Shown here: positions 16,785-26,636 of the stretch, in pieces
Numbering within the stretch: position 1 is the stretch's first letter
Layout: each line of letters opens with the position of its first letter
Assembly (NCBI GenBank): GCA_001304995.1
Contig: BBZU01000016.1
Coordinates: 1-57,589 of the forward strand
Source: Clostridia bacterium UC5.1-1D10
GTDB lineage: Bacteria; Bacillota; Clostridia; Lachnospirales; Anaerotignaceae
Direction of reading: 5' to 3'
Length of the DNA stretch: 57,589 bases
Translations under genes and position numbers: made by a program
Notes under the pieces: generated by a model
The model's database searches: none
Told to the model about the DNA's origin: nothing
The model's input: the letters and a program-made list of their open reading frames with translations, nothing else

Positions 16785-17221
16785 ATGAAAGTATTGGTTA
16801 TCAACGGCCCCAATCTGAATATGTTGGGGATTCGTGAAAAACATATATATGGCACAGAAGCCTATATGGATCTGAAGAATATGATCCATGACTATTGCCA
16901 AAAGGAAGGCATTGAAGTGGATATTTTCCAGTCCAACCATGAAGGTGCGCTGGTGGATCATATCCAGACAGCTTATTTCAATGGAACCGATGCCATTGTT
17001 ATCAATCCGGCGGCTATACCCATACCAGTGTGGCAATTTTAGACGCTTTGAAAGCAGTCAATCTGCCAGCGGTTGAAGTGCATCTGTCTGATGTGGGCAG
17101 CCGGGAAGACTTCCGCCAGATTTCCTATGCGGGTATGGCTTGTGAAAAGACAATTACCGGGAAAGGATTTCAGGGGTATATTGAAGCACTGGTATACTTA
17201 AAAGAAAAATACCAGAAATAA
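16785..17221 (+). CDS. aroQ: Type II 3-dehydroquinate dehydratase (frameshifted in this sequence)
   Basis: 145 residues when restored. It dehydrates 3-dehydroquinate to 3-dehydroshikimate and forms a dodecamer of small subunits. GPNLNMLGIRE with the reactive tyrosine in the following segment, QSNHEGALVDHI and the EVHLSD signature are present. Between INPAA and SVAILDAL the frame slips: adding one T near 17015 (GGCTATACC to GGCTTATACC) gives the family sequence INPAAYTHTS. AAGGAGG stands 7-8 bases before ATG 16785. With aroB, aroA and aroC it leaves only shikimate dehydrogenase and shikimate kinase missing from this operon. Confidence 0.92.
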
Positions 17222-17283
17222 CAATAACGTATTACAAAAGATGGATGCGAAAGCATCGGAAAATTTCAGAAGGGAGAGATGGT

Positions 17284-18471
17284 ATGATTTCTCAGAAAAT
17301 GAAACAGATGGTAGAACAGAGTGCGGCTATGAGTGCCATGTTTACAGAAGGCAAACGGCTGGCGGCTATTTATGGGGCGGAAAATGTATACGACTTTGGC
17401 ATTGGCAATCCCAATGTAAAAGCGCCTGCATCTGTCAATGCAACCGCCATTGAAATTTTGCAGAATATGGATTCTCTGAAGGTACATAGTTATACAGACA
17501 GCAGTGGCATCCCTGCTGCGCGAAAAGCCATTGCGGAAAGTTTGAATCGCCGTTTTGGTACGAATTATGACGAAAGCAATCTGGTTATGACCGTTGGGGC
17601 AGCCGGAGGCTTGAATGTGATTTTGAAGGTGCTTTTGGATGCAGGGGATGAAGTGCTGACCTTTGCGCCTTACTTTGGGGAATATGACAATTATGTGATG
17701 AATGTGGGCGGCGTACTCCACCCGGTTCCACCAAATCCACCGGATTTCCTGCCGGATGTAGATGCATTGTCTGCCTGCATCACGCCGAAAACAAAGGCAA
17801 TCATCATCAATTCTCCCAACAATCCCACTGGGGTCATTTATGATGCGGGAACCATTGAGAAGATTGCGGCGGTTTTGCGGCAGAAATCCGCGGAATATGG
17901 TACCGATATTTATATCATTGCCGATGAACCATACAGGGAACTGGCTTATGATGGTGTGGAAGTGCCTTATATCCCCAATTTTTATGAAAATACCATTGTG
18001 GCATACTCTTTCTCCAAATCCCTGTCATTGCCGGGGGATCGTATCGGATATCTGGTCATTCCCTCCACTGTATCGGATTTTGCGGAAGTTTCCATGGGAG
18101 CGGCTATTGCAAACCGTGTTTTGGGCTTTGTCAATGCGCCTGCTTTGCAGCAGATGGTGGTGGCAAGATGCTGTGAGGAAACCACAGATGTGGCATTTTA
18201 CAACGCCAACAGAGAATTGCTGTACAATGCTTTACAGGAATATGGCTATACCTGTGCGAAACCCCAGGGGGCATTTTATCTGTTTGTGAAGGCTTTGGAG
18301 GACGCTGACAAGGCTTTCTGCGAAAAGGCGAAAGAATACCGTTTGCTGGTGACACCGGGAAGCGCCTTTGGCTGCAAAGGATATGTGCGGATTTCCTATT
18401 GCGTGTCACGGGAAACCATTGAAAATTCCCTGCCGTCATTTAAGGCATTGGCAGAATCCTATAAAAAATAA
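17284..18471 (+). CDS. PLP-dependent class I/II aminotransferase, probably aromatic
   Basis: A 395-residue fold-type I aminotransferase. SPNNPTGV near 180-190, the DEPYREL segment with the cofactor-binding Asp and Tyr, and the Schiff-base lysine in SFSKSLSLPGDRIGY are intact, as is a late arginine in the VRISYC stretch. ATG 17284 is preceded by AGGGAGAG; an upstream in-frame ATG at 17245 has no such site. Being last in an operon that makes phenylpyruvate and hydroxyphenylpyruvate, it probably makes the final transamination to Phe and Tyr. Sequence alone cannot exclude an aspartate or alanine specificity. Confidence 0.85.
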   Translation: MISQKMKQMVEQSAAMSAMFTEGKRLAAIYGAENVYDFGIGNPNVKAPASVNATAIEILQNMDSLKVHSYTDSSGIPAARKAIAESLNRRFGTNYDESNLVMTVGAAGGLNVILKVLLDAGDEVLTFAPYFGEYDNYVMNVGGVLHPVPPNPPDFLPDVDALSACITPKTKAIIINSPNNPTGVIYDAGTIEKIAAVLRQKSAEYGTDIYIIADEPYRELAYDGVEVPYIPNFYENTIVAYSFSKSLSLPGDRIGYLVIPSTVSDFAEVSMGAAIANRVLGFVNAPALQQMVVARCCEETTDVAFYNANRELLYNALQEYGYTCAKPQGAFYLFVKALEDADKAFCEKAKEYRLLVTPGSAFGCKGYVRISYCVSRETIENSLPSFKALAESYKK

Positions 18472-18485
18472 AAATCATTTTTGTG

Positions 18486-18518
18486 AAAGATACTGTTTTC
18501 GGACAGTATCTTTTTTTG
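18486..18518 (+). terminator. Intrinsic terminator of the aro operon
   Basis: The stem AAAGATACTGT/ACAGTATCTTT with loop TTTCGG is followed by TTTT. Confidence 0.92.
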
Positions 18519-18718
18519 TGCAAAAGGAAGGCGGGGGCGTTTCTGTTTTCGTTTTGAAGGGGTTTTTTGCCATCAGTGGAGGCTGGTGGTGGGTGGAGCG
18601 GCCCAAATGGTGTGGAGGAAGGAAAAATGTGGTAACGGTGGAAGGCGAATATGTGAAAAAACCTTGAAAAATCGGCATTTTCTGAAGAAAAAAAGAAGAA
18701 AAAAAGAGGCCGTAGGGC

Positions 18719-18781
18719 TTGTTTTTTTATGATGGTTATATTACAATGTGGTTAGTAGTGGCGAAAAGTGGCTGAAAAGGG
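18719..18781 (+). promoter_or_regulatory. Promoter and MraZ-box operator of the division/cell wall cluster
   Basis: TTGTTT (18719-18724), 17 bases, TACAAT (18742-18747). Starting 10 bases after the -10, AGTGG repeats at 18757-18761 and 18767-18771 with a degenerate AAGGG at 18777-18781, all spaced exactly 10 bases. Direct repeats of this type at mraZ promoters are the known MraZ binding sites, and here they cover the start point, so autorepression is expected. Confidence 0.7.
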
Positions 18782-18831
18782 AGCAAAATTTGCGAATTGG
18801 CATAGTGAAGGGCGAAAGGTGGTGAGACAAG

Positions 18832-19263
18832 ATGTTCATGGGGGAATACCAGCATTCCATTGATGCAAAAGGAAGATTGATCGTACCTGCCAAGTTCCGT
18901 GACGGACTGGGCGAACATTTTGTGGTCACCAAAGGCCTGGATAACTGCCTGTTTGCTTATCCTCAGGAAGAATGGAAGATCTTTGAGGAAAAACTCAAAC
19001 AGCTTCCTCTGACCAGCACCGGTGCCAGAAAGTTTGTCCGCTTTTTCTTCGCGGGAGCTGTGGAATGTGATCTGGATAATCAGGGGCGTATCATTCTTCC
19101 TTCCAATCTGCGGGAATATGCCGGACTGAAAAAAGACATCGTTTCCATTGGTGTCAACAACCGTATTGAAATTTGGAACAAGGAAAATTGGAAAGAATAT
19201 AACGAAGAAGAAAATTTCATCAGCAACGATCTGGCTTTTGAAATGGAAAATCTGGGCATTTGA
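18832..19263 (+). CDS. mraZ: Transcriptional regulator MraZ
   Basis: A 143-residue DNA-binding protein of the AbrB-like fold that forms a ring and represses its own division/cell wall cluster. The two MraZ halves show the DxKGR signature: [19 protein letters not shown] at the N-terminus and [19 protein letters not shown] near residues 76-94. The length is standard. GGTGGTGA lies upstream of ATG 18832, and the probable operator repeats lie 50-75 bases further up. It is the first gene of the cluster, followed by rsmH after 27 bases. Confidence 0.95.
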   Translation: MFMGEYQHSIDAKGRLIVPAKFRDGLGEHFVVTKGLDNCLFAYPQEEWKIFEEKLKQLPLTSTGARKFVRFFFAGAVECDLDNQGRIILPSNLREYAGLKKDIVSIGVNNRIEIWNKENWKEYNEEENFISNDLAFEMENLGI

Positions 19264-19290
19264 TGCGGCAGAAAAAAAGGAGTGATATTA

Positions 19291-20229
19291 TTGGAATTTC
19301 ATCATGTTTCCGTTCTGCTGCAGGAATGTATCGACGGACTTTGTATTCGACCTGACGGCATTTATGTAGACGGTACCACTGGCGGCGGCGGTCATTCGCT
19401 GGAAATCGCAAAGCGGATCACCACCGGCAGACTGATCTGTATCGATCAGGATCTCAATGCCCATGCGGCTGCAAAAGAGCGACTGAAAGATCATTTGGAC
19501 AAGATCACTTTTGTACATGACAATTTTGGAAATATCGGTTCTATATTGGACGAGCTTGGCATTGACCGTATCGATGGCATGCTTATGGATATTGGCGTAT
19601 CTTCTCATCAGCTGGATGAGGCGGAACGTGGTTTCTCCTATCAGCAGGATGCGCCTTTGGACATGCGTATGGATGCCACAAAGCCTTTCAGCGCTTATGA
19701 TGTGGTCAATACATACAGCGAAGCCGATTTGGATCGCATCATTTTTACTTATGGTGAAGAACGTTGGGCAAAACGCATTGCGCAGTTTATTGTGGCAGAG
19801 CGTGCTAACAAGCCCATCGAAACCACCGGAGAACTGGTGGATGTCATCAAAAAGGCTGTGCCAAAGGGTGCCAGAAAAGACGGCCCCCATCCGGCAAAGC
19901 GTACGTTCCAGGCAATTCGTATTGAAGTCAATGGAGAACTGGATGTGCTGGAGAGAGCCATCGACCAGGCGGCGCACCGCTTGACAGAAGGCGGCAGACT
20001 CTGCATCATTACATTCCATTCTCTGGAAGACCGTATTGTAAAAGAAGCATATCGCAGACAGGAAAATCCCTGCATCTGTCCGCCGCAGTTTCCTGTTTGT
20101 GTCTGCGGGCGGAAACCTGTTGGCAAGGTGATCACAAGAAAGCCAATTGTGCCATCCAAAGAGGAACTGGCAGAAAACCATCGCTCCAGAAGTGCGAAAC
20201 TGCGTATTTTGGAAGGATTGGGAGAATAA
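19291..20229 (+). CDS. rsmH: 16S rRNA (cytosine(1402)-N(4))-methyltransferase
   Basis: A 312-residue SAM-dependent enzyme that methylates C1402 in the decoding centre. The start [15 protein letters not shown], the SAM motif [10 protein letters not shown], the [14 protein letters not shown] stretch, RAFSYQQ-like [15 protein letters not shown], and the C-terminal [14 protein letters not shown] are diagnostic. A TTG start at 19291 follows AAAGGAGTGA by 5-6 bases and matches the usual MEF beginning of the family; a GTG at 19282 lies inside that ribosome site. It is in the usual place directly after mraZ. Confidence 0.95.
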   Translation: MEFHHVSVLLQECIDGLCIRPDGIYVDGTTGGGGHSLEIAKRITTGRLICIDQDLNAHAAAKERLKDHLDKITFVHDNFGNIGSILDELGIDRIDGMLMDIGVSSHQLDEAERGFSYQQDAPLDMRMDATKPFSAYDVVNTYSEADLDRIIFTYGEERWAKRIAQFIVAERANKPIETTGELVDVIKKAVPKGARKDGPHPAKRTFQAIRIEVNGELDVLERAIDQAAHRLTEGGRLCIITFHSLEDRIVKEAYRRQENPCICPPQFPVCVCGRKPVGKVITRKPIVPSKEELAENHRSRSAKLRILEGLGE

Positions 20230-20247
20230 AAAACAGAGGTGTCGGCT

Positions 20248-20787
20248 ATGGCAGCAAAACCGGGAAAAGAGAATAAAAGAAATGCCTACAAAGGCTCTTA
20301 CTATACATATGGCAACGTAGCATATGAACTGCAGCCGGATTATGCACCCTATTACGAAGACGATAAGAAACAGCAGGAAGCCAAAGAGGCGATTCGGCAG
20401 GCAGCGGCGGAACGCAGAGAAAACCGCGTGCATGCGGCACATGTCTGCATGGTTATGCTGCTGATCTTTGCGGGATGCATCGCTATTATGGGCGCAACGG
20501 TTATCGTAAAAAATCAAGAGGTGCAGATTCGAGAAAAGAAAGACGAGCTGGCAACGCTGAAATCGCAGAACGCGATTTTAGAAGCGGAACTTGCGGAACA
20601 GATAGATCTGGAATACATCAAGCAGGAAGCCATCAATCGACTGGGGATGGCAGAACCGCAGCCTTATCAGATTGTATATATTGATGTTCCAAAAGACAGC
20701 TATACCATTCAGTATGCAGCTGATGAAGTGGTGGAGGAGGAACCTTCCTTCATTGCATCCATATTGAATTTATTTAAAAAGGATTGA
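20248..20787 (+). CDS. ftsL: FtsL-like division protein
   Basis: 179 residues. A long charged cytoplasmic N-terminus (about 65 residues) precedes one membrane helix (about 66-87), and then a coiled coil with heptads (IREKKDELATLKSQNAILEA) as in FtsL/DivIC. Identity rests on this layout and on position between rsmH and the first PBP gene, since FtsL sequences diverge strongly. ATG 20248 follows AGAGGTG. In the divisome FtsL with FtsB/DivIC activates the FtsW-PBP pair. The C-terminal extension after the coiled coil is acidic and ends with a short hydrophobic stretch. Confidence 0.85.
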   Translation: MAAKPGKENKRNAYKGSYYTYGNVAYELQPDYAPYYEDDKKQQEAKEAIRQAAAERRENRVHAAHVCMVMLLIFAGCIAIMGATVIVKNQEVQIREKKDELATLKSQNAILEAELAEQIDLEYIKQEAINRLGMAEPQPYQIVYIDVPKDSYTIQYAADEVVEEEPSFIASILNLFKKD

Positions 20788-20792
20788 TGTAA

Positions 20793-23050
20793 ATGAGAAA
20801 ATCTAACGGGGGAATAAAGGCAAATGGAAGATTTGCTTTTATTCTCTTTGCCTTTTTGCGGCATTTGCGCTCATGCTTGGCAGAGTATTGTATATGAAAG
20901 TTGTCCATGGCGCGGAGTATGAAGCGGCAGCGAAGAACCAGCAGATCAACCGCTACGACATTACCATTCCGCCAAACAGAGGAAGCATTCTGGACAGAAA
21001 TAATCAGGTACTTGCTATCAGTACCACTGTGTATAATGTGGCGCTGGACTCCTTGCAGCTGGCAGAGGTTGCACAGCAATATCCTGAGGAACAGGAAAAG
21101 ACATTGACAACTCTTTGTGAGTATTTCCCGGAACTGGATTACAACACACTGAAACAGTATGTGACTGTCAATCCGGAAACTGGAGAGCTTTATATGAACA
21201 ACCACTGGAAGTACCTGGTGAAGGGGATTGAACGCAGTGTGAAAGAAGAACTGGAAGCTATGAACCTAAAGGGCGTATATTTTGAAAAAAGCAGTAAACG
21301 CTCTTATCCTTTGAACAGCTCCGCTTGTCATCTGGTTGGTTTTACCCGTGGTGACGCTCAGTGGGGACTGGAAGGCTATTACAATAGCTATATGGAAGGA
21401 ACACCGGGGCGTTCTTTCATTCTTTATAACGGTGCGGACTCCGTTGTGCATCAGGATTATGATGCCAAAGACGGGGATACCATCATCACCACCATCGATT
21501 ATAATATCCAGAAGATTGCAGAAGAAGTGGTAGCGGAAACAGCGGCGGAATGGCCCGCCAAAAACGTGGCGGCTATGGTTATGGACCCTTATACCGGGGA
21601 AGTATATGCCATGGCAGAATCCCACTCCTTCGATTTGAATAATCCCAATGAAATTCCAGAATTGGAAACAGATACGACTTACACAGAAAACTGGGATCAG
21701 CTCAGCAATGAGGAACAGCTGAATTACCTGAATACCATGTGGAAGAACTTCTGTGTCAGCGATACCTATGAACCAGGTTCCATCTTTAAACCGATTATTG
21801 TGGCAGCAGGTTTGGAAGAGGGTGTCATTACACCAAATTCTAGCTTCCAGTGTAATGGTTATGCGGATATCGGCGGATATCGTATCTGGTGTAATCTGCA
21901 TAGTGGTCATGGTAATATCAATATCGAGCAGATCATGGCTCAGTCTTGTAATATGGGTGTTATCCAGATTGCAAATCTACTGGGCGCAGATAAATTCTAT
22001 GAATACCAGAGAGAATTTGGTTTCGGGGATTATACAGGCATTGACCTGCCTGGGGAAGCCACAGGTCAGCTCCATGCGAAAGAAGCCATTGGCCCCACAG
22101 AATTGGCAACCATGTCCTTTGGTCAGACATTCAACTGCACCAGCATTCAGGCAATTGCAGCATTTTCCGTGTTGATCAACGGCGGTAATCTGGTGAAACC
22201 GCATGTGGTATCTCAGATTGTGGATGCAGAGGGGAATGTGGTACTGCAAAATGATACAGAAGTGGTACGCCGTGTCATTTCTGAAAAAACATCCGCTTAT
22301 ATGCGGACAGCTCTGAAAGCCACAGTTGAAAATGGTTTGGCAAAGAAACTGCAGATTGACGGTTATTCCATCGGCTGTAAAACAGGTACTGCGGAACAGG
22401 GTTCTCGTACCAATGACGATTTGTGGGCACTGAGTAACATGTCTTATTTCCCTGCGGAAAATCCTAAATACATTGTGTTCACTGTTATCAACCAGCCCAG
22501 TGACTATGTGGAAGGCGTGCAGACACCTACACCTATGACCAAAAAGCTCATTGAGGGCATCATCAAATACGATAATCTGGAACCTACACAGCCAGTGGAA
22601 GATGAGGCAAACCTGTCCAAGAATAAAACCGTTACTGTGCCAGATTACACTGATAGTGTCATCTTTGGCGCCATCGAGGATCTGGACGCAAGAGAACTGA
22701 CTTACAAAGTGGTTGGCAACGGCAATACTGTTGTGAATCAGGTGCCCAAAGGCGGAACCACTATGGATGTAGGCAGTGAAGTAATCTTGTACGTAGAGCG
22801 CTCAGAAGAAGATGCTGGCACTGTCAGCGTGCCGAACGTCGTCGGCAAGAACTATGAACAGGCGGAAACAACTTTGACAAATGCGGGCTTTACAGTGGCA
22901 TTTGAAGGGGATCAGGCCGGTACCGTAACGGCACAGGATCCCAAGTATGGCGTATCCGTAGCCAAGGGAAGCGAAGTCATGCTGACCCTTGAAATTCCGG
23001 AAAAAACGGACACATCTACGGATACAACGGGTACACAAACGACACAATAA
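20793..23050 (+). CDS. ftsI: Class B penicillin-binding protein with two PASTA domains (frameshifted in this sequence)
   Basis: 752 residues when restored. It is a membrane-anchored transpeptidase for septal peptidoglycan. The first 20 codons from ATG 20793 encode the cytoplasmic tail and start of the anchor; adding one T to the T5 run at 20853-20857 joins them to FAALMLGRV-type anchor sequence and the dimerisation domain. Active-site motifs are SIFK (about 330-333), SCN (about 385-387) and KTGT (about 530-533). Two PASTA repeats follow (from about 620 and 690). It is followed by a second, paralogous PBP. Complete motifs including KTG make this the better candidate for the vegetative FtsI/PBP2B. 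Confidence 0.9.
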
Positions 23051-23133
23051 CCAGACCCAAAGAAAACGCATAGACTCCTTGCTTTTTCCATATATTTGCT
23101 AATAAGGACATTGGAAAAGGCAGGGAGTTTTCT

Positions 23134-25059
23134 ATGGAAAGACCAACGGTCGGTGAAAAACGCCGGCTTTTGATTTATCTGCTTTGCTGTATGCTGGCGT
23201 TTCTGGTGCTGATTGGAAGATTGGCTTATATTGGTTTGTTCCGCTCGTCCCAATGGCAGGAAATGGCCTATGAGCAGCAGACAAGAGATCGTCTGATTAC
23301 TGCCAGACGAGGAGATATTCTGGACAGAAACGGTGTCGGTATTGCCGAAACCCAAACGGTTGCGGCAGTCAGCGTTGTTCCGGCAGAGGTGAAAGAAAAA
23401 GAAGAAACCGCAAAGTTTCTGGCAGATACACTGGAACTGGATTATGATGATGTGTTGGAGAAAGTCCAGCAGAAAGTGGCGCTGGTGCGGATTCAGTCGA
23501 AAGTGGATACGGAAACGGCGCAGGCGATCCGGCAGGCGGATCTGCCTGGAGTAAAAGTGGACGAAGATGTCCAGCGGATCTATCCTTTTGGAGAACTGGC
23601 GGCTCAGGTGGTTGGCTTTGTGGGAAAGGATAATCAGGGTATCATCGGGCTGGAAGCCAAATATGATGATGTGCTGGAAGGGGAGCAGGGAAAAATATTG
23701 ACCCTGACAGATGCCAAAGGAAAGGAATTATCTCAGGAACAGGAACGGATTCCGCCAGTGGATGGTGGAAATCTGGTGACGACACTGGATGTAACCATAC
23801 AGCAGTATGCGGAACAGACATTGGCAAAAACCGTAGAGTCCAAACAGGCGAAAAAAGGCTCTCTCATTGTGATGAACCCACAAAACGGGGAGATTTATGC
23901 CATGGCGAATTATCCCTCTTTTGACTTGAATGAGCCCTTTACCATCAACAACCCGGAATTGGCGGCGGCATGGGAAGGACTTTCTTCCAAGGAGCAAAGT
24001 GACGCCCTCAATACCATGTGGCGCAATTCCGCCATCAACGATACATATGAGCCGGGGAGTATTTTTAAGATCATTACTTCTGTGGCAGGTCTGGAAGAAG
24101 GCGTTGTCACGCCGGAATCTACTTTTTATTGCCGGGGATTCCATGTGGCAGGAGATCGGCAGATCAAATGTTGGCGGTATCCCAGAACCCATGGGGCGGA
24201 AACTTTTGCGGAAGGTGTACAGAATTCCTGTAACCCGGTGTTTATGGAAATTGCAGAGCGGCTGGGTGCGGAAACCTTTTTGGATTATGTGGAAAAACTT
24301 GGCTTCCGGGAAAAAACAGGCATTGACTTGGCAGGGGAAGCTACGGGAATCATCCATGAACTGAAAAACGTAGGCCCTGTGGAGCTTGCTACCATGTCTT
24401 TTGGCCAGTCTTTCCAGATTACACCGCTGCAATTGATGCGGGCCATTTCCGCCACAGTAAACGGCGGCTATCTGGTAACGCCTCATATTGGTTATGGCAT
24501 TGCCGATGAAAATGGCAATTTGACAGAAACATTTTCCTATGAAAAAGGGGAACAGGTGCTTTCCGAGAAAACTTCTGAAACTATGAAAACCATATTAGAA
24601 AGCGTTGTGGCAGAGGGTACTGCCACCAAGGCGGCGGTGGAAGGTTACCGCATTGGAGGCAAAACGGCTACATCAGAAAAACTTCCCCGCAGAAGCGGAA
24701 AATATATCGCTTCTTTCATGACATTTGCCCCAGTGGATGATCCTCAGGTTATGGTGTTCCTGATGATTGATGAACCACAGGGGGTGTACTACGGTGGTAC
24801 CGTAGGCGGCCCTGCTATGAAAGAAATGTTGGAGAATATTCTGCCTTATCTGGGGATTCCCAAAGAAGGGGAAATACCGGAGGATGCTGTGGTGACTGTG
24901 CCTGATGTGACAGGTATGACCATGGCGGAGGCGAAAAACGCTCTTTGGCAGGCAGGACTGACAGCCCAGACGGATGAGGGGGAAACAGTGGTTTCTCAGC
25001 TCCCTCCGGCAGGACAGGAAGTCAACAGGGGGACAAAAGTTCTGCTCTACGGGACATAA
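23134..25059 (+). CDS. spoVD: Class B penicillin-binding protein, SpoVD-like, one PASTA domain
   Basis: 641 residues. A membrane anchor (about 12-32) is followed by a dimerisation domain (RRGDILDRNG at 58-67), transpeptidase motifs SIFK (309-312) and SCN (365-367), and KTAT (510-513) in place of the usual KTG. One PASTA domain ends the protein (about 583-640). Order after an FtsI-like gene and before murE matches Bacillus pbpB-spoVD-murE, where SpoVD makes spore cortex. The KTG third residue is alanine here, which could change beta-lactam binding; whether this is normal for the lineage I cannot tell. ATG 23134 has CAGGGAG upstream. Confidence 0.88.
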   Translation: MERPTVGEKRRLLIYLLCCMLAFLVLIGRLAYIGLFRSSQWQEMAYEQQTRDRLITARRGDILDRNGVGIAETQTVAAVSVVPAEVKEKEETAKFLADTLELDYDDVLEKVQQKVALVRIQSKVDTETAQAIRQADLPGVKVDEDVQRIYPFGELAAQVVGFVGKDNQGIIGLEAKYDDVLEGEQGKILTLTDAKGKELSQEQERIPPVDGGNLVTTLDVTIQQYAEQTLAKTVESKQAKKGSLIVMNPQNGEIYAMANYPSFDLNEPFTINNPELAAAWEGLSSKEQSDALNTMWRNSAINDTYEPGSIFKIITSVAGLEEGVVTPESTFYCRGFHVAGDRQIKCWRYPRTHGAETFAEGVQNSCNPVFMEIAERLGAETFLDYVEKLGFREKTGIDLAGEATGIIHELKNVGPVELATMSFGQSFQITPLQLMRAISATVNGGYLVTPHIGYGIADENGNLTETFSYEKGEQVLSEKTSETMKTILESVVAEGTATKAAVEGYRIGGKTATSEKLPRRSGKYIASFMTFAPVDDPQVMVFLMIDEPQGVYYGGTVGGPAMKEMLENILPYLGIPKEGEIPEDAVVTVPDVTGMTMAEAKNALWQAGLTAQTDEGETVVSQLPPAGQEVNRGTKVLLYGT

Positions 25060-25130
25060 GCGAAAAATGGGATAAAAATGCGGAAGAATCGAAAAAAATT
25101 ATACTTTTTCCGTTCCTTCCAATTTTTTTA

Positions 25131-25139
25131 TGATATAAT
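25131..25139 (+). promoter_or_regulatory. Extended -10 promoter element before murE
   Basis: TGATATAAT is an extended -10 (TGN plus TATAAT) 43 bases before the murE start, without a good -35. It would give murE onward a promoter independent of mraZ. Confidence 0.55.
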
Positions 25140-25181
25140 AAACAGATGCAAAAAAAGCAACACCCAAAGGAGGAAAACACA

Positions 25182-26636
25182 GTGTTATTGCAAAAACTGT
25201 TAGAGGGTATTCCTTATAAAATGTTACAGGGAACCGATCAGGCAGAAATCAAAATGCCTGTTTACGATTCCAGAAAAGTACAGCCAGGGGATCTGTTTGT
25301 CTGCATCACAGGTTTTCAGACAGACGGTCACCGCTATATTCCTATGGCGTTGGAAAAAGGTGCGGCAGCCCTTTTGGTAGAACACGCTGTGGAAGATGTA
25401 CCGGAAAACATCACAGTAATTCAGACAGAAAACAACCGTCAGGCGTTGGCGGCGCTGTCTGCCAATTTTTATGACCATCCCACACAGAAAATGCGGGTGA
25501 CAGGGGTGACCGGCACTAACGGCAAAACCACCATCACCTATCTGGTGCGTTCTGTGCTGGAACGGGTAGGAAGAAAAACAGGCGTCATCGGCACCATCGA
25601 AAACCGCATTGGAGATAAAGTCATTCCAACAGAACGGACAACGCCGGAATCTTTGGAATTGCAGGCATTGATGGAACAGATGCGTCAGGAAGATGTGACA
25701 GATGTGATGATGGAAGTTTCTTCCCATTCTCTGGATCTGCATCGTGTGGACGGCATTGCTTATGATGTGGCAGTGTTTACCAACCTGACACAGGATCATC
25801 TGGATTATCATAAAACTATGGAAAATTATAAAATCGCCAAGAGCATGCTCTTTGAACGGAGCAAACAGAGTGTCATCAATATTGACGATGCCGCAGGTGA
25901 TTTTATGGTGGAAAAATCTGCTGGGGAAGTACTGACTTATGCCATTGACAAAGCCGCAGACCTGAAGGCGGAGGATATTTCCATTACAGCGGAAGGCACT
26001 GCCTTTACGGTGGTATATGAAGGAAAACGCTATGGTGTGAAATTGCATACACCCGGCAGATTCAGTGTATATAATGGACTGGGTGCCATTGGCGCTTGCC
26101 TGTGTTTGGGTGTGGAAATGGAAGATATTCTGGCTGGTCTGGCAGAAAACCCCGGTGTGGCAGGTCGTTTCCAGACAGTACGCAGCAAAAAAGGCTGTCA
26201 GGCAGTGGTGGACTATGCCCATACACCTGATGGACTGGAAAATGTGCTGAAAACAGCCAAAGAATTCACCAAAGGCAAGCTGATTGCAGTCTTTGGCTGC
26301 GGTGGGGACAGAGATAAGACAAAACGCCCCATCATGGGACGTATCGGCGGACAATATGCGGATTACTGCATCATCACATCTGATAATCCCCGTACAGAAG
26401 ACCCGGAACAGATTTTACGGGAAGTGGAAGCCGGCACACAGGAAACAGGATGTGCTTACGAAAAACAGGTTGACCGCAGAAAAGCCATTGTTCGTGCCGT
26501 AGAATTGGCACAGGCTGGAGATGTCATTCTCATTGCCGGCAAGGGTCATGAAACTTATCAGATCTTCCCGGATAAAACCATTCATTTTGACGATGTAGAA
26601 GAAGTGCGAAACGCGTTTGGAGATGATTGCTTATGA
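25182..26636 (+). CDS. murE: UDP-MurNAc-L-Ala-D-Glu:meso-2,6-diaminopimelate ligase
   Basis: A 484-residue ATP-dependent ligase adding the third stem-peptide residue. Seen are the ATP loop GVTGTNGKTTITYL, the carbamylated-lysine region, and DNPRTEDP, the DNPR signature that selects meso-diaminopimelate over lysine, so the wall is of DAP type. An upstream ATG at 25146 is in frame, but AAAGGAGG lies between it and the GTG at 25182, which I take as the start. It overlaps murF by four bases (ATGA). Confidence 0.95.
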   Translation: MLLQKLLEGIPYKMLQGTDQAEIKMPVYDSRKVQPGDLFVCITGFQTDGHRYIPMALEKGAAALLVEHAVEDVPENITVIQTENNRQALAALSANFYDHPTQKMRVTGVTGTNGKTTITYLVRSVLERVGRKTGVIGTIENRIGDKVIPTERTTPESLELQALMEQMRQEDVTDVMMEVSSHSLDLHRVDGIAYDVAVFTNLTQDHLDYHKTMENYKIAKSMLFERSKQSVINIDDAAGDFMVEKSAGEVLTYAIDKAADLKAEDISITAEGTAFTVVYEGKRYGVKLHTPGRFSVYNGLGAIGACLCLGVEMEDILAGLAENPGVAGRFQTVRSKKGCQAVVDYAHTPDGLENVLKTAKEFTKGKLIAVFGCGGDRDKTKRPIMGRIGGQYADYCIITSDNPRTEDPEQILREVEAGTQETGCAYEKQVDRRKAIVRAVELAQAGDVILIAGKGHETYQIFPDKTIHFDDVEEVRNAFGDDCL

